Shown in pieces: positions 11,301 through 22,399 of a DNA stretch of 64,000 bases; positions within the stretch are counted from its first letter, which is position 1, and each line of letters begins with the position of its first letter. Below the pieces are notes generated by a model. That model did not search any database. It worked only from the letters and a program-made list of their open reading frames with translations, and had not been told where the DNA came from. This stretch comes from Talaromyces rugulosus (taxonomy: Eukaryota; Ascomycota; Eurotiomycetes; Eurotiales; Trichocomaceae). The position numbers and the translations under genes were made by a program. Where the stretch lies: NCBI RefSeq assembly GCF_013368755.1, contig NC_049565.1, positions 620,001-684,000 on the forward strand, in the 5' to 3' direction.

Positions 11301-12685
11301 CTCTGCATGTTGTTCCATGTTGAGGAGTGCTGTTGGCCTACTTTTGGGATCCTACTTGAGCGATGGGTGATCCACTTCCTAGTGATACATTCTTGCTAGC
11401 ACCATTCGGATGGAAAGGAGCCATCTGACAGGACTTTTGAGAAACGCAATCGTCACCATTCACACAAGTGGCAAACCTGAGAATCGGCGCGACAGAAAGA
11501 GACGTGATGGCGTCGCAGCGCAAATGGAAACTCTTTTCGGAAATCCATGCGATGATGGATGAGCCTTGCCTCAAAGAAAATGAGCTCTCCCGAGCGATCG
11601 AAGAAGCGCTCTCGTTTTTGGGTGCTGCTGTAAGTTGGACGTCCCTCATGGGCCCTCGCAAAGATCGCAGAAAGGATCATGGACTCTCCACGTGCATCCG
11701 GCATTACCCCTACGGGATTTACTGATATAAAGCTTTCAAGTACTGCAAAATATGCGTTATCCCTATTAACCTAGTCCAACCACAATATATCATCAACAGT
11801 GTCGTTAAAAATGAATGATCAATTTATGAACAGAACCTCAGGTTCTACAGGGATACCTCCAGACTCCCAGCAGAACTTTAATCCAGCTATGGCCCGAACA
11901 AAATTGGATATGCAATACCCAGGTCTTCCTGGCCAAAATTGTTACGTGTTATTGACGCGTATACCCGTCTAGAGGGGGAATGTATGACCGTAACGAAAGA
12001 CAAAAGAGCCCTCACAGAAAGAGTCATTGCACTTGCGTAACGAATTGGTCGGTGTGAAGCAGACATGACAAGAATTGATAAATGGGTACAATCGGTTCGG
12101 CGGAAAACTTGACATCATACTTAAGAGAACAGTCTTCCTATTCAATGAAATCGACGAGGATGTGACAATTGATCTACAAAGACAGTGCGTGAAAAGGCAA
12201 AAGAGCGCAATAGGGACTGAATTTAAAACAGAGTATGAAAATGCGAAGAGTATTGTCAAGTGTCTGAAGCTGTGCCTTTGTTCCGCTCTGTAGCTTTTTT
12301 CAACATACTATCGACAATTGGGCGGGGAGCACTGTGGTAAAGGGCGCCAGAGTGTTATTACAGTTCATTTACACGCTCATCCTAGAAAGGTGGCTCCCTT
12401 AGTTTTTTTGCTTCACAGACCTCTGAAGCATCGTTGCATGATTAGACATTATTTGTTCCATTCGTTTTCTTTTTCGAAAGTCGATAGGTTCCATCGGAAT
12501 AATCGGAGGCGGCGGAACTCCGTAAAATGACAGTTCCTGGTTCCGAGCTATCATTGAAAAGTAAGCTCGTGTGAAGTTCAAATTAGAGAAGGTGATTGTC
12601 TTGCAGCTCCTAGCCACGACCATTTGTTGACAGCCACACAGAGCCAGCTGAAATCGAGGATCGGCTACAATGCCATGGTCAATCA
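8309..12685. other. Long gene-poor stretch
   Basis: Short open frames on both strands overlap one another and none shows a known domain. A possible short coding relic lies at 10720-10902 on the minus strand and is listed separately. Otherwise I see nothing I can support. Confidence 0.45.
10720..10902 (-). pseudogene. Possible coding relic, polar coiled-coil-like protein
   Basis: An ATG at 10902 opens 60 codons of polar sequence (MASSFEEWKKQILGGDRR, then KENFSRQAMNVVPEDIPAIRE). The composition looks like real protein rather than random translation. After the stop, other frames continue plausibly toward 10590 (EDPYAAARAFVDSISLAANK, then a charged segment MDIMEKDIKAIEKKTNAIS), which suggests frameshifts or missed introns. 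I do not recognise the family and there is no second copy here to compare. Confidence 0.3.
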
Positions 12686-13276
12686 TTATTGTTTGAAGTT
12701 ATCCAACAGCAACAACGAACCTGGTTCCCCGTGTAGCAGTTCTGTCATCAAACTTGCACATCGCTCCTCGTGCAGGACGACATGATGTTCCAACTCTGAT
12801 CCAACTAGTCTTGAAATGGACTCCAACTCACCATCTCGCCAGCTCACTTGTAGGCATCCGGGCTGGTTGCCTTGTCGAGCGCAAATATCGCGTGGCATCC
12901 ACCGAAGGTGGTTCCTTACACCACGTAAAACCCCTTCCTGGTCGCGCACAGTGAGTCTGTATATGGCACCCAAAATAATTCTGGTCATTTCTTCAATGAT
13001 ATGGTCACAAACGAAACAATCGCTCAGAACCAGCTCCCTGCATCGATGCTTCTGGTGCATTTCTTCATACTTCAGCCATCTCTGGTGAACGTTCAAGGTT
13101 CCCTCCTTTCGATCCACCGCCATGTCGATATCATCGTTTTCACTGCTGACAAACCGCATCTTCATTTCATTCGTTTCGTTCCAAAGCGCCAACGTGGCTT
13201 TCAGACCCCGCTCGATATTCTTCGCGTATGGTGTCTCTGGAACCTTGCATTCTGCTACGTTTTGAAACAACTGCAT
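12686..13276 (-). CDS. Unrecognised 196-aa protein
   Basis: An uninterrupted frame from ATG 13276 to 12686. The protein is charged, with Cys/His clusters in the middle (HQKHRCRELVLSDCFVCDH near residues 75-92) and a basic region (GVRNHLRWMPRDICARQG). No signal peptide or membrane segment is evident. Just upstream on the same strand is another short frame (13517-13284) offset by one base, so this could be the second part of a frameshifted or spliced gene. I do not recognise a family. Confidence 0.4.
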   Translation of the reverse strand: MQLFQNVAECKVPETPYAKNIERGLKATLALWNETNEMKMRFVSSENDDIDMAVDRKEGTLNVHQRWLKYEEMHQKHRCRELVLSDCFVCDHIIEEMTRIILGAIYRLTVRDQEGVLRGVRNHLRWMPRDICARQGNQPGCLQVSWRDGELESISRLVGSELEHHVVLHEERCASLMTELLHGEPGSLLLLDNFKQ

Positions 13277-13283
13277 CTGCTCT

Positions 13284-13517
13284 TCATTCGCAGTTCTGAT
13301 GCAGGAGAAAATGAAGGAGGTTGGAACAGTCCCCCATGGCAGCGTAATGAAGGAGAGACCTGTTATAGATATCTCGTTCTAGGGCTTTTTGCGACCGAAA
13401 CGATGAATGGAACTTTTCGACAAACAAAACTAGATTTTGATCGCACTGTATTTCGTGCAATTTTTTCAGACGTTTGAATTCAGAGTCAATATCTCCAGAG
13501 TTAGGGGTGATCTCCAT
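13284..13517 (-). pseudogene. Short ORF with one ankyrin-like motif
   Basis: From an ATG at 13517 the frame gives 77 codons ending in DIYNRSLLHYAAMGDCSNLL, which resembles a single ankyrin repeat (the xxLHYAAxxG core). It stops at 13284-13286, eight bases before the ATG of the 196-aa frame, which is in a different phase. No GT-AG intron joining them is obvious, so a frameshifted relic is my first reading. Confidence 0.35.
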
Positions 13518-14163
13518 GGTCTTTGCAGGCAATCAGGCTTGGAAGGACCGAGTCCACTAGGATTCAAAGCAAGTTTAAAAGGGAAGAATTCCAGACAGGC
13601 TTTCTCGGATATTGAGAATTTAAATTGTTACAGAGAATCGCCTGTGGGTTGGACGTATATAAACCAAAAGCCTTGGTTTGTCACTTACGTGATTTGGATG
13701 GGTAGTAGAAGACGAAGGACAATGTGTGGTCTATCATAATTGAGGCCAGGTGAAAGACATGTCTTTGTTTTCACCTACCCTTGACCCTTGGGCTCAATTC
13801 TTGGCCCATGCGAACCTCTGAAAATTGGTCTCCCGTAACAACCCATGGGGCAAGGAGTATTCTTGCTAAATTATATTGTCCGCAGTTGACGTAGTAAAAA
13901 GCTTGATAACGGCAGATGAACTACTTTACAGCCAAGGATACCAGAAAATCTTTGGCCAGCTCTTTTTGACTTTTTTTTCCACATCTTAGTGAGACACTAG
14001 AGATAGCATCTAGCTAATATGCTGCCAGCACATTTGGTTTCTGCTATCATTAAGACCCTTATCTCAACCTATACGAATAGTGCTACCTTATATGCCGATA
14101 AAGCGACTACAAAAAAGTATATAAACAAGGACTGGTTTCTTATTAACAACATCATCGCTGAAG
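13518..14163. other. Non-coding, presumed promoter side of the 14164 gene
   Basis: No gene recognised. A TATA-like stretch (AAGTATATAAAC) lies near 14115-14127, about 40 bases before the next start codon. Confidence 0.4.
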
Positions 14164-14763
14164 ATGGAGCACCCATCGCGTCCAGTCAAGTCTTATATCG
14201 CATACGGTCGCCCAGGAGAGTACAATGAAATTTGGTCTTTACTTTTCAATGATATGGGGTTTTTGGACCAATGCTGGCAACAGAAAATATTTTTCAGCCT
14301 GATAGGCGATATTGAACAAGATCCTCAGCGATTTGACAGAAATCGCTATATGGCATTGATCGTAGAAAACGACAGCCCATACCGCTTCGCACGAAATAGT
14401 TGGACAGCTTTTCGAAATTCACTACAGATGCATACGTATCAACAAGGCGATGTCGTGATCAACTTTCCCGATGCTCTCATTGACTTGAACATTTATACTT
14501 TTCTTTATGGTGGCATCCATCCAGACACACTACTCATGGGTCCAAACCACATAGTGTACGACTATTGTGCGAGTAGTCTGATGCGAATATATTCTACGTC
14601 GATGAATACTTATCGCGAACCTGTTCCGGGACCTACAGGGTGCCTTTATCCTGGGCCCATCAAGAGATCGGAAAACGACAGAGGGTACGTGGTGGAGTTT
14701 ACGATTGCCGGGCAACGGCGACATTTGATTACCGTGCCCTCTATCATAGATACATGGCGCTGA
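14164..14763 (+). CDS. Unrecognised 199-aa protein
   Basis: ATG at 14164, stop TGA at 14761-14763, no internal disruption. The sequence is rich in aromatic residues and evenly mixed in composition (for example PGEYNEIWSLLFNDMGFLDQ and GGIHPDTLLMGPNHIVYDY), which argues for a folded cytosolic protein rather than chance. No signal peptide, membrane helix or known motif is visible. A Tc1/mariner-type terminal repeat begins 51 bases after the stop. Confidence 0.6.
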   Translation: MEHPSRPVKSYIAYGRPGEYNEIWSLLFNDMGFLDQCWQQKIFFSLIGDIEQDPQRFDRNRYMALIVENDSPYRFARNSWTAFRNSLQMHTYQQGDVVINFPDALIDLNIYTFLYGGIHPDTLLMGPNHIVYDYCASSLMRIYSTSMNTYREPVPGPTGCLYPGPIKRSENDRGYVVEFTIAGQRRHLITVPSIIDTWR

Positions 14764-14814
14764 TTGGAACCCGAAGAGACTCGGTATGCTGCAATGGCTA
14801 TTCTGAGTACTGTA

Positions 14815-14875
14815 CAGTCATTGCAAAAACGGTGCACGCTTGTCGAGTCTTATATTCTTTCTCAACCCCGGCTTC
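14815..14875 (+). repeat. Solo terminal repeat of the TTGCAAAAACAGTGCACGC family
   Basis: Preceded by TA, this reads CAGTCATTGCAAAAACGGTG, then CACGCTT and a CTCAACCCC block. The same end occurs at 47436 (plus) and, inverted, at 52882. No partner end was found nearby, so this is a remnant. Confidence 0.6.
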
Positions 14876-16039
14876 TAAGGGCGCTAAACCTACGGAGGAA
14901 CCTTGCCAAAATTCGTTTTTTTCCCCCCAAAAACTTTGAAAGTAATACCTGCTATTTCTAGAACAAACACAAATCATTCACGCCCGGTGGCTAAGCCGAA
15001 GGGTAACTATCACTGGTCTACTAATACATGTCCTAATACATGTCCTAATATATGCCGTGTGTCCTTAAAGCCCGTACATAAAAACTTTTCGTATATGCCA
15101 TCTCATCTGTCAGTATCGTAGCGGATTCTCATGGGTCGGTAAGTTTATAGGATGGGCTGAAGGCGCTTCTTCACGTGTTCAACATCCTATCTCCGGCAGC
15201 ATGGTTATATGGCGTCGAGTCGGCCCGTATGAAGGTTGTGAAGAATTGTAGATAGAAGGTTTCAGCATGTTCCACATCTTGATTTGATCGTGCTTTGGGT
15301 GGTTCTATAGAGATGCGTGCATCCAATTGATATGCCTACTATACTTTCCCGTGACCCGCAATTTGCAATTTGCAACAGTAAGAATAACATTCTACCGATA
15401 AGTGGGACATCGTACACATTTAAAGTTTGAGAATAGCCTTCGCAATGTAGCGGACAACGTTGATTACAAGAAACCGTTAGATAAAGAAACATCATGATAT
15501 CGCCGACAGCTGTCGGAGTTTTCGGCAGCCGATGTAGTCAAAGCTTGCAAGTGTTTCGAGTCAATCGAATGACAGAGCCCGTCCAAATCCATAATTTGTT
15601 TGTTTAGAAAACGCTCCAATGCAAAAAACCATACATGTAAAAGCGATAGAATGACGTCAGTGCAGATAAAATTACTCCTTAATGGATAGGCAATAGACAG
15701 GGACTCTGTGAGGTGCTCCAGAGTGTCTCATTTGGTGAACTAGAAAGCAGTCGATTCAACCTCGCAGCTCTCTCTGGCATGATTACTTTTCTAACGATCA
15801 ATAATATCCGTAGACTTGACCAGACTGGGGGAACATGATTCCTACAGTGGTGACCTATTGGAGGTGGGCGACACCAGTGGCGTTGGAAGCTGTCCAACTG
15901 AAGTCATTAAATACGGTAGTATGGTACTGTATCAGTATTCCTCATTAGTTGGAATCGTCTCCTCTATACACGGGAAATGTATGGACGAGACACTGCCCGA
16001 CTACTAGGTCTCCTCCTAACGTTACAGTAGTTTGCACCT
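14876..16039. other. No recognisable gene; small tandem repeat
   Basis: Only a 12-base repeat (TCCTAATACATG, about 2.5 copies at 15019-15053) stands out. Other open frames are short and unconvincing. Confidence 0.45.
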
Positions 16040-16790
16040 TCAGAGTAATCCGCGTATGAACCTGGAACGTGCATACCAATGCTGATGATATTCTGTAATA
16101 GTTTCTGAATTGCGGGATTCTCGACCTTTTGGCCTGCCGATATCGCTTGTGCTGCAGTTTGAAGTTGCATGGCTGTCAAGCTTTCAATGTCTCGTGAGAT
16201 TAACGTCCATTGGTGGCGTTTGATGAGTAGGGAATTTCCTAGAGAAGAGCGTCGGAGTAGAATAATGTCATAGAGCAGATACATGAAGGTTTTATGTCGA
16301 GCAAACCTAGAAATATCAGTAGAAGTGTCGGTACTTTTGTGCAGAAGACCTACCTTCTACTGTGATGAGTTAGAGCCCATGTTGCGTAAGCTGCAATTGA
16401 TATTGGTGTTGTTCGTTCTTCTAGATGTCCCCCTATACCTATCGGGAAGAGGGTCGGGAAAGCCGTAGTCAAATAATGAGGATCATCCCAGTCATTGAGA
16501 GGCGTCGTCTTGCATCTAACTGTGTAACGGATTAATGGTGTCCTCTTCCGGGCTTGATTATTACTGGTCGCGGCATGGGACCTGCTGGATACTAAGTTTA
16601 ACAATGTATCGAGAATGCGAATATCGGGATTTTGGCGTTCCGCATTGATGTCAGCGGTAATGGAGCCGGTGAAAAAAGGAGCATCGCCCTTCTGGTTATG
16701 TGTGTCATCTGCGGCGTGAAAGTCATTCTCCAAGTTTCCTTCTTGATGTTATTTAAACTGGAACTAAATACAATACTGTATAAACAATAC
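16040..16790 (-). mobile_element. Helitron relic: helicase-like N-terminal (Helitron_like_N) domain
   Basis: Translation from about 16760 downward gives FFTGSITADINAERQNPDI, then TPLNDWDDPHYLTTAFPTLF, PIGIGGHLEE and ISIAAYATWALTHHSRR, the order seen in the domain preceding the Rep/helicase part of fungal Helitrons. A 47-base intron (16307-16353, GTAGGT...TTCTAG) restores the frame into FARHKTFMYLLYDIILLRRS and continues to IISIGMHVPGSYAD. Homology stops there, before the Rep HUH motifs, so the element is truncated. The other side abuts a solo MITE end at 16795. The frame itself carries no stop once the intron is removed. Confidence 0.8.
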
Positions 16791-16794
16791 AGTA

Positions 16795-16860
16795 CAGGCA
16801 GATTCAAAACCAGCTTCACCTATTTACATACTCTCTGATTCACTCAGCCCACTGCTAATT
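16795..16860 (+). repeat. Solo terminal repeat of the CAGRCARATTC MITE family
   Basis: After TA it reads CAGGCAGATTCAAAACCAGC, then TTCACCTATTTACATACTCT and a CCCACT block, matching the left end of the MITE at 40048. No right end is seen. Confidence 0.55.
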
Positions 16861-18114
16861 CAAAACGAGCTTCTAGCGCTATACTGGAGATAGACTAGCG
16901 TAGAGGCATAATGGACAGCATATAAACCGCATCCTGTTCCCACCGCATTCACTTCCTGAAACTTCTTCGGCCAACATTGAACCCTTCCATCAACATGGAA
17001 GGACCATCCCCATCACAAGCTCCAGACTCGGCACCTGAAGATCACGCACGCACAAAAAACACAATGAATGAAGTAAATCCACCGGCCTTTGATGTATGTA
17101 TCGCACCCTACACTCTAACCATGTATATTCCTTGTCATGGCTGACACTATGTAGGAAAATGCGATATTTCTAAATTACGTGACCAAAAAGATTAAATATT
17201 ATAGAAGGACGATCAGAGATCAAAAAAAGACAATCAGGGATCAGAAAAGGACAATCAGGGATCAAAAAAAGATGATCGGAGATCGGAGGAGGAGGTACGG
17301 TGTGTCCAGCCGCCATCCCAACCTACGGTCACGTGCAAGCACCAAAAGAAAATAGGCTTTATTAGCGAACCACATACAAATCCTGTTTACACACAGTCAA
17401 TTCAGTTATTTTGATCAATTCCTAGTTCATGAATTGCCGGCCCGCAAAGGGTTCAGAGCGGAACTCTTGCGCACGTTGTGGAGCCCATTGTAGATGACCA
17501 ATCTCTCGCGGAATGCCGTGAGTGGTTCTTGGATAAAGGTTTCATAACTGACAGGCAGGCTGACCATGTTGACATCAGGAAAGTAGGATTTTAACAATAG
17601 GGCAGAATGTACAAATCGAGACAATAATTTAGACGACTGATATATTCTTGTGTATATATCGTGGCCGCTAACTAGCCATGGGCAGAACTTGTCCCACGGC
17701 TGTTGAGTGGGCGCTTCAGTGTTTTTTCCGTCAAAGCCTGATTCACACCCCCTCAATTTTCTCGACATTGAAAACCGAACCGATGTCTTGTAGGATCTGT
17801 AATGGAACAATCATAAACATGTGGATATTTATGTCCGTTCTCTGAAACCTGCTTTAAGAAACCTTTGATACTAGGATAATCGCTCGATCCTTCCGCCCGA
17901 TAAAGATGTTAAGTATCCCGGTGGCTGAAACAGTGTGGCAGGGATTGGGAACTTGTATATATATGTGACAGTCACCCCCACCTGTATTAGAAGAATCAAT
18001 GAACAACTTACTATCACTTAGTTAACAAAAGAATTGGCGTTTCGAATCATTCTCGTAGGACAGTATCCCATATGCTACGTTGATCTCGTGTCGAACAGAG
18101 CTGGCTTTTTTGTA
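16861..18114. other. Mostly non-coding; one possible minus-strand exon
   Basis: A tandem repeat of about 20 bases (ACAATCAGGGATCAAAAAAA, four imperfect copies) lies at 17205-17290. On the minus strand, 17427-17800 is open for about 125 codons and follows a plausible acceptor (TTACAG). It has aromatic-rich text such as YTRIYQSSKLLSRFVHSALL, but I recognise no family and no upstream exon. Confidence 0.35.
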
Positions 18115-18180
18115 CAGCCAAATTCGAAACCACCTTCACTTATTTACACACTCTTTCATTCACTCTGTCCCACTGCCAAG
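18115..18180 (+). repeat. Solo terminal repeat of the CAGRCARATTC MITE family
   Basis: Preceded by TA (18113-18114). It reads CAGCCAAATTCGAAACCACC, then TTCACTTATTTACACACTCT and a CCCACTGCC block. No matching right end was found. Confidence 0.55.
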
Positions 18181-18545
18181 GCGCTTACTTATACCATAAT
18201 ACGCATCAGGTTAATTGTATATTATTAGATATTATCATATTTTATTTAAAACACTGCGTACAACACTATTCTATTATTAGCTAATAACTCCACTAGCTAC
18301 ATATTATAGAGGAGTAAATCGGGTAGGTTAGGCATTGAAATATATTTTTCACTTCAAGTTATACTGTAATCTTTTCCACTGACTTAGGCCCACTGGAGCC
18401 CATCATATCAACTTTTTTTCTTAATCATCTATGGAAAGAGGGACAAGGAAAATAAAAGAGGAGGGAGAACTTCAAAAGTACATACTGTAGAAGATTGTGA
18501 ATCCTCCTGATTATTTCATTTTAAGCCAGCAAAGTAGTGGTGCTT

Positions 18546-19835
18546 TCAAGCATGATGTTTCCAGGTTTGGATGGAGTCTTCCCAGCTTGTGGCTTTTGGT
18601 ATCGTGCAACTGCATAACTTCGTCGTAGGATCCTTGTAGTCGAATTCCTGAAAGCTGCTTGTCGTTTCAGTGGATTCACTTCCTGTTTCGGGGATTTCTG
18701 TCTGTGTTTCCTTGTCCTTCGTGGTTGTTCCTAGGACCAAATTCCATTGTTCCTTAGTGATCTGGGGGATTCCTTCTAGTAGCCAGCCGTTTACTTCTAA
18801 CTGTTGCAGGGTTCTCCTTTGTTCTCGGTTTGAGGCCTCATGGCTATTTCTCCCGTCGTCTCGAAACATCAGGGGGTGCTGGGTTTTACCGCGTTCGATT
18901 TGTCCTTCTCCGTTCTGACCGGACTGTTGATGGGGGTGCGCTTCTCCCGGTTTAGCTTCTTCCTGGGGTGGTTCCCTTTCCAAGCCCTGTCTTTTTTCTA
19001 TTATTGGTCCCCAGAAGTCCTTGACTTCGTCGACATGTGAATCTTCTTCTTCATCACTCTCATCGGGAGTAGTGTTTTGGTGGGCAACCGATACCCCGTG
19101 AGAGCTGACGTCATTGTTCTGGTCTTTTTGATCTTGCCTACACTGTCGTGAAAAGTGTCCCTTTCGCCCACACTTGTAACAGGCCTTGTCCTTCTTGCGC
19201 CGTGCCATTTCTTTCTTGCTAATCGCGGAATTAGGCTGTATCCTAATATCTCCATCTTTGTCATACTGAGGCCCTCCTCGTTGTGACATACTAGTTTGAT
19301 GATTTCCTCTAAAATAACCGTGGCTTTTCTTTTCCATTTGACGGTTATATTGTTGTAAATCAATTCGTGATGCAACTTTTATCATATCTCGAAAAGTTTC
19401 TGGTCGAGGGTTCATTATAGATATCATATCCTTGACGCTTTTTTTGAGTCCTTGATAGAACTGGTCGCGGTGTCCTTGATCACTATACTTGAGGCCGTTG
19501 GACACTCGAAGGTAGTTCGAGATGTATTCCCTAACAGATCTGACTTGTTTGACATTCTGAATCTTATGAATCGTGACGAGTTCCTTGTTCGCAAAGTAAA
19601 TTGTCATTTGGGTCAGGAAGGTATCAAGGGTTCCGAAAGCTCCCAAGAATGGTTCAACCGTCCCGATTAGTCGATTGTCTCCACCTGCTGCAGTACCGGT
19701 AGTTGACACTTGCGTCATTTTCTGTTCGAGTGCCTGGATACGTTGTATAGCATCCCTAAGTTCCGTTACAAGGGTGCTGTCACCTGAGGAGCTGGGTGCT
19801 GGAGCGTTACCTGCCATGGTAGGTAATGATTGCAT
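18546..19835 (-). CDS. Ty3/gypsy-type Gag protein, gag-only (429 aa)
   Basis: Uninterrupted from ATG 19835. An N-terminal coiled-coil-like segment (LRDAIQRIQALEQKM) is followed by a capsid-like region (TFLTQMTIYFANK, VREYISNYLRVSNGLKYSD, FYQGLKKSVKDMI) and a CCHC zinc knuckle CYKCGRKGHFSRQC, then an acidic, polar tail. Compared with usual gypsy Gags the capsid region is short: roughly 60-70 residues seem to be missing after FANK, without loss of frame. No protease, reverse transcriptase or integrase follows on the minus strand, so this is a non-autonomous or decayed element. Unlike the gag at 41.7 kb it has no stop codons. Confidence 0.85.
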   Translation of the reverse strand: MQSLPTMAGNAPAPSSSGDSTLVTELRDAIQRIQALEQKMTQVSTTGTAAGGDNRLIGTVEPFLGAFGTLDTFLTQMTIYFANKELVTIHKIQNVKQVRSVREYISNYLRVSNGLKYSDQGHRDQFYQGLKKSVKDMISIMNPRPETFRDMIKVASRIDLQQYNRQMEKKSHGYFRGNHQTSMSQRGGPQYDKDGDIRIQPNSAISKKEMARRKKDKACYKCGRKGHFSRQCRQDQKDQNNDVSSHGVSVAHQNTTPDESDEEEDSHVDEVKDFWGPIIEKRQGLEREPPQEEAKPGEAHPHQQSGQNGEGQIERGKTQHPLMFRDDGRNSHEASNREQRRTLQQLEVNGWLLEGIPQITKEQWNLVLGTTTKDKETQTEIPETGSESTETTSSFQEFDYKDPTTKLCSCTIPKATSWEDSIQTWKHHA

Positions 19836-20300
19836 ATGTTGTTCTCCCAGTTCGTGTTATGAGGGTATTTTATTGTCAATCACGTCAACAAATCGTCTCT
19901 AAGATCGGGGTGGATATTCTATTAACAGAAGGCAAAAGTCAACCAGGTCGGTAAAGTAAAGTACTATCACAAGGATAGCCTGCAAAGATCGTTGAAGAGT
20001 AATAGTAGTATGCTATTTTCCTTGAGAAAATAAAACACGGGTAAACGAGTGCTCCTATATAGTTGTGGCCGAGATATCCCTTGATATATTATTTTGTCCA
20101 CCTAAAATCACGTGGGGATGTGGGATGCCGTCATCTTTGTGGCATTGCTTCAGCATTTCTAATAATGCATATTGCAATATCTTCCATGCTGCCGTCATCC
20201 ACTAACCCATAGTGGTAACTCTTTTCTTTCGTAACAAGGGAATCCCGTATTCTCACAGAATGAGGATCTCACTTGCTTAATGTTTATCTTGAGCCAGCAA
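19836..20300 (-). promoter_or_regulatory. Probable LTR/leader of the gag element
   Basis: Read on the minus strand, a TATATAGGAGCACTCGTTTA block near 20045-20065 and the TTTACCCGTGTTTTATTTTC that follows resemble the TATATAAAGACACTCATTTA...GATCGTG block in the LTR at 44514. This is a likely promoter. I could not define LTR ends or a second LTR. Confidence 0.35.
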
Positions 20301-21934
20301 ATGCTGAAAAGCCCTTTGTATTATTATTACGTCACTCAAAACAATCCTCATTGTCATGAGGTTGCTAAGAAAAGGACTAATAAACGAATCTAGTTTAATA
20401 ACCAATTGGGTCCCACATGGGAAATGCATTAAGCAGTTGACTCAAATGATATAATAAAGATGACATACAATCAAAATGTGTGACTGTTTATGTGACTGTC
20501 AGGATACCAGCCTTCAGAAGATACTTAGCCAACACTGAATGACACTAACTACGAAAAGACTTAGTGCTCATGGCACGCTCGAAAACGTAAAAATTGGAAA
20601 TGCTTTAAAGCAGTCCTGTTTTGCTAACTCAAAAAAGGTATAATAATGGCGATGATTATTCAAGATATTGTGCAAGTGACGTAAACAATGCGGGCCTGCA
20701 TTTGCAAAATCTAGAACAGAACTTGTAGTATATAGCGTATGCTGATGAAAGCCATGATGAACATGTATTTACACTTGCGGATTCTGTGATACAATTACAC
20801 GTTAAAGCAACTGACGTAAAAAAATTTGTTTGCATTTGTGTTGTGCTTTGCTGATTCAAAACAAAAAATGAAGGGTGATGATGTAAAAGGAAAAATGGTT
20901 TAAAGCATTCATATTGCTGACTCAATCGAATGACTACAAGTTGGTTACGTGCGATAGGTTGTTGAACACCTGAGAGGGGCCTTCAAGCTAGCTACTAACA
21001 AATCTACTAATCTACGAGAATCTGCTAATGAAAGCTTGTTATGAGTGATAGCGGAATGATAATTGGTGACATATGTCTCAGGTCGTTTCAGCAGGCTTTA
21101 TGGCACCTATCATCTATCGAGCACGACAATGACCAATCAGATGCGTGCCATGTGCTTGTTGAGTCATTGTTTGAATTGTGCGGTGATATACGTGCTGCAT
21201 ACGCTAGTTTGCACACATATCTCAGACAAACTCGAAACTTCAGGTTTCAGGAAAACGGTTTGAAATCACTAATATCCTTCTGGAGACATTCTAGGTCAGA
21301 ATATTCTTTAATTATTTCATACTATCAAAGACCTGATTAGCTATGTTCGAGACATGACAGAAGATGGGAGACTCACTGTTGATATGTCGTTGAATACCAA
21401 GGTTCTAACGAGAAACCCACGATCATTGTCGTAATAGATATGATATCTAGCAAGCGATACACGAATTCCAAGTTTATTGGCTATTTTAACCATAGACTTC
21501 AATAAAGGCATCATAGTATGTTTGGTGCAATATATAAGTTTTCATATATTTGCATTGAAATACTCAAGGGAACTTGGCGTCTTTAAGTACCCGTTCAAGC
21601 CGTACTCAATCGAACGAAAGGAAGCCTGCTCACGTCATCATTCTCCAGCTCGATGTAACTAATGAATATACATTGGTTTAATAGAAGCCAGATGTTGATG
21701 AGTGAAATGTATAATTTTAATAAAATATTACCTGTTCTATGCATAAAATGCTTTAAAGCAGTTTATATCACTACAAAATTTGAGTGGATGTTGACCGTTA
21801 AGGGTAAGTTGACGTCATATCCACACCTCCTACCTTGAGAATCTCACCTCATCTCTAATACTGTACATACAGGTGCTGTAAAGCAGTGTAGGTTGGAGTC
21901 CATTTAAGCGCCTAGATATCGACAAGATGGTAAA
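20301..21934. other. Repeat-like AT-rich DNA without genes
   Basis: The block AATGCTTTAAAGCAGT recurs (about 20600 and 21748), with related GGTTTAAAGCA and GCTGTAAAGCA blocks (20898, 21875), often near TTGCTGACTCAA. This suggests decayed dispersed repeats. No gene supported. Confidence 0.4.
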
Positions 21935-22118
21935 GCCCTAACGCTAAAATGAACTAAGCCACTTCTAGATGACCGTGCGGAATATTGTTAGCCCGTATTG
22001 GTATCGTAAAGTACGCTAAGGTATCATAACCAGGTCTTGTATACTTTACCTGACTAAAGTCCACCTGTCCCTCGAATATTTAACTTTTGCGGTCGATACA
22101 GTGACTGCTCGTGATATA
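21935..22118 (+). mobile_element. Tc1/mariner end fragment, same family as the 60.3-kb terminus
   Basis: From GCCCTAACGCTAAAATGAAC through GTGCGGAATATTGTTAGCCC to about ACTGCTCGTGATAT it matches, base for base with scattered changes, the minus-strand sequence 60285-60085. That is the inner part of the terminal repeat and the untranslated leader of the element there. The outermost ~53 bases of the terminal repeat are missing here. It ends about where the transposase start would be and runs straight into sequence shared upstream of both NLR copies. Confidence 0.85.
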
Positions 22119-22399
22119 CTGTAGTAATAGGGTCAAATGGTCCAAGATGGCTGCCTGACAGTCAATTGATATGCGATCTGCCTTGGTCGTTCTTACTGGG
22201 GCTGTGCATTACCGGTATGAATATAATTTGTTAACGTTGCGGGGGGCTAATAACCCCGCATCCTGATCACGTTTTCTCGAGCAATTCCTCTACCAAAGCC
22301 GACTGCTCCAGAATAATGCTTAACTTTTTTAGTCGTGAACCATTTATGAATATTTAATCACTGTCCCCCTCCCCCCCTCTCCCCCAAAACAGGAGAAGC
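22119..22399 (+). promoter_or_regulatory. Upstream region of NLR copy A, shared with copy B
   Basis: Blocks such as GGCTGCCTGAC, ATATGCGATCT, AGCCGACTGCTCCAGAAT and CCATTTATGAATATTTAATC occur in the same order upstream of copy B (58195 down to 57960). The duplication therefore includes about 250 bases of likely promoter. A C-rich tract directly precedes the start codon of copy A only. Confidence 0.7.

Noticed and set aside
17201..17300. Possible CRISPR-like short repeat
   Set aside because: The ~20-base units are contiguous and imperfect, without spacers, and the host is a fungus; a plain tandem repeat.
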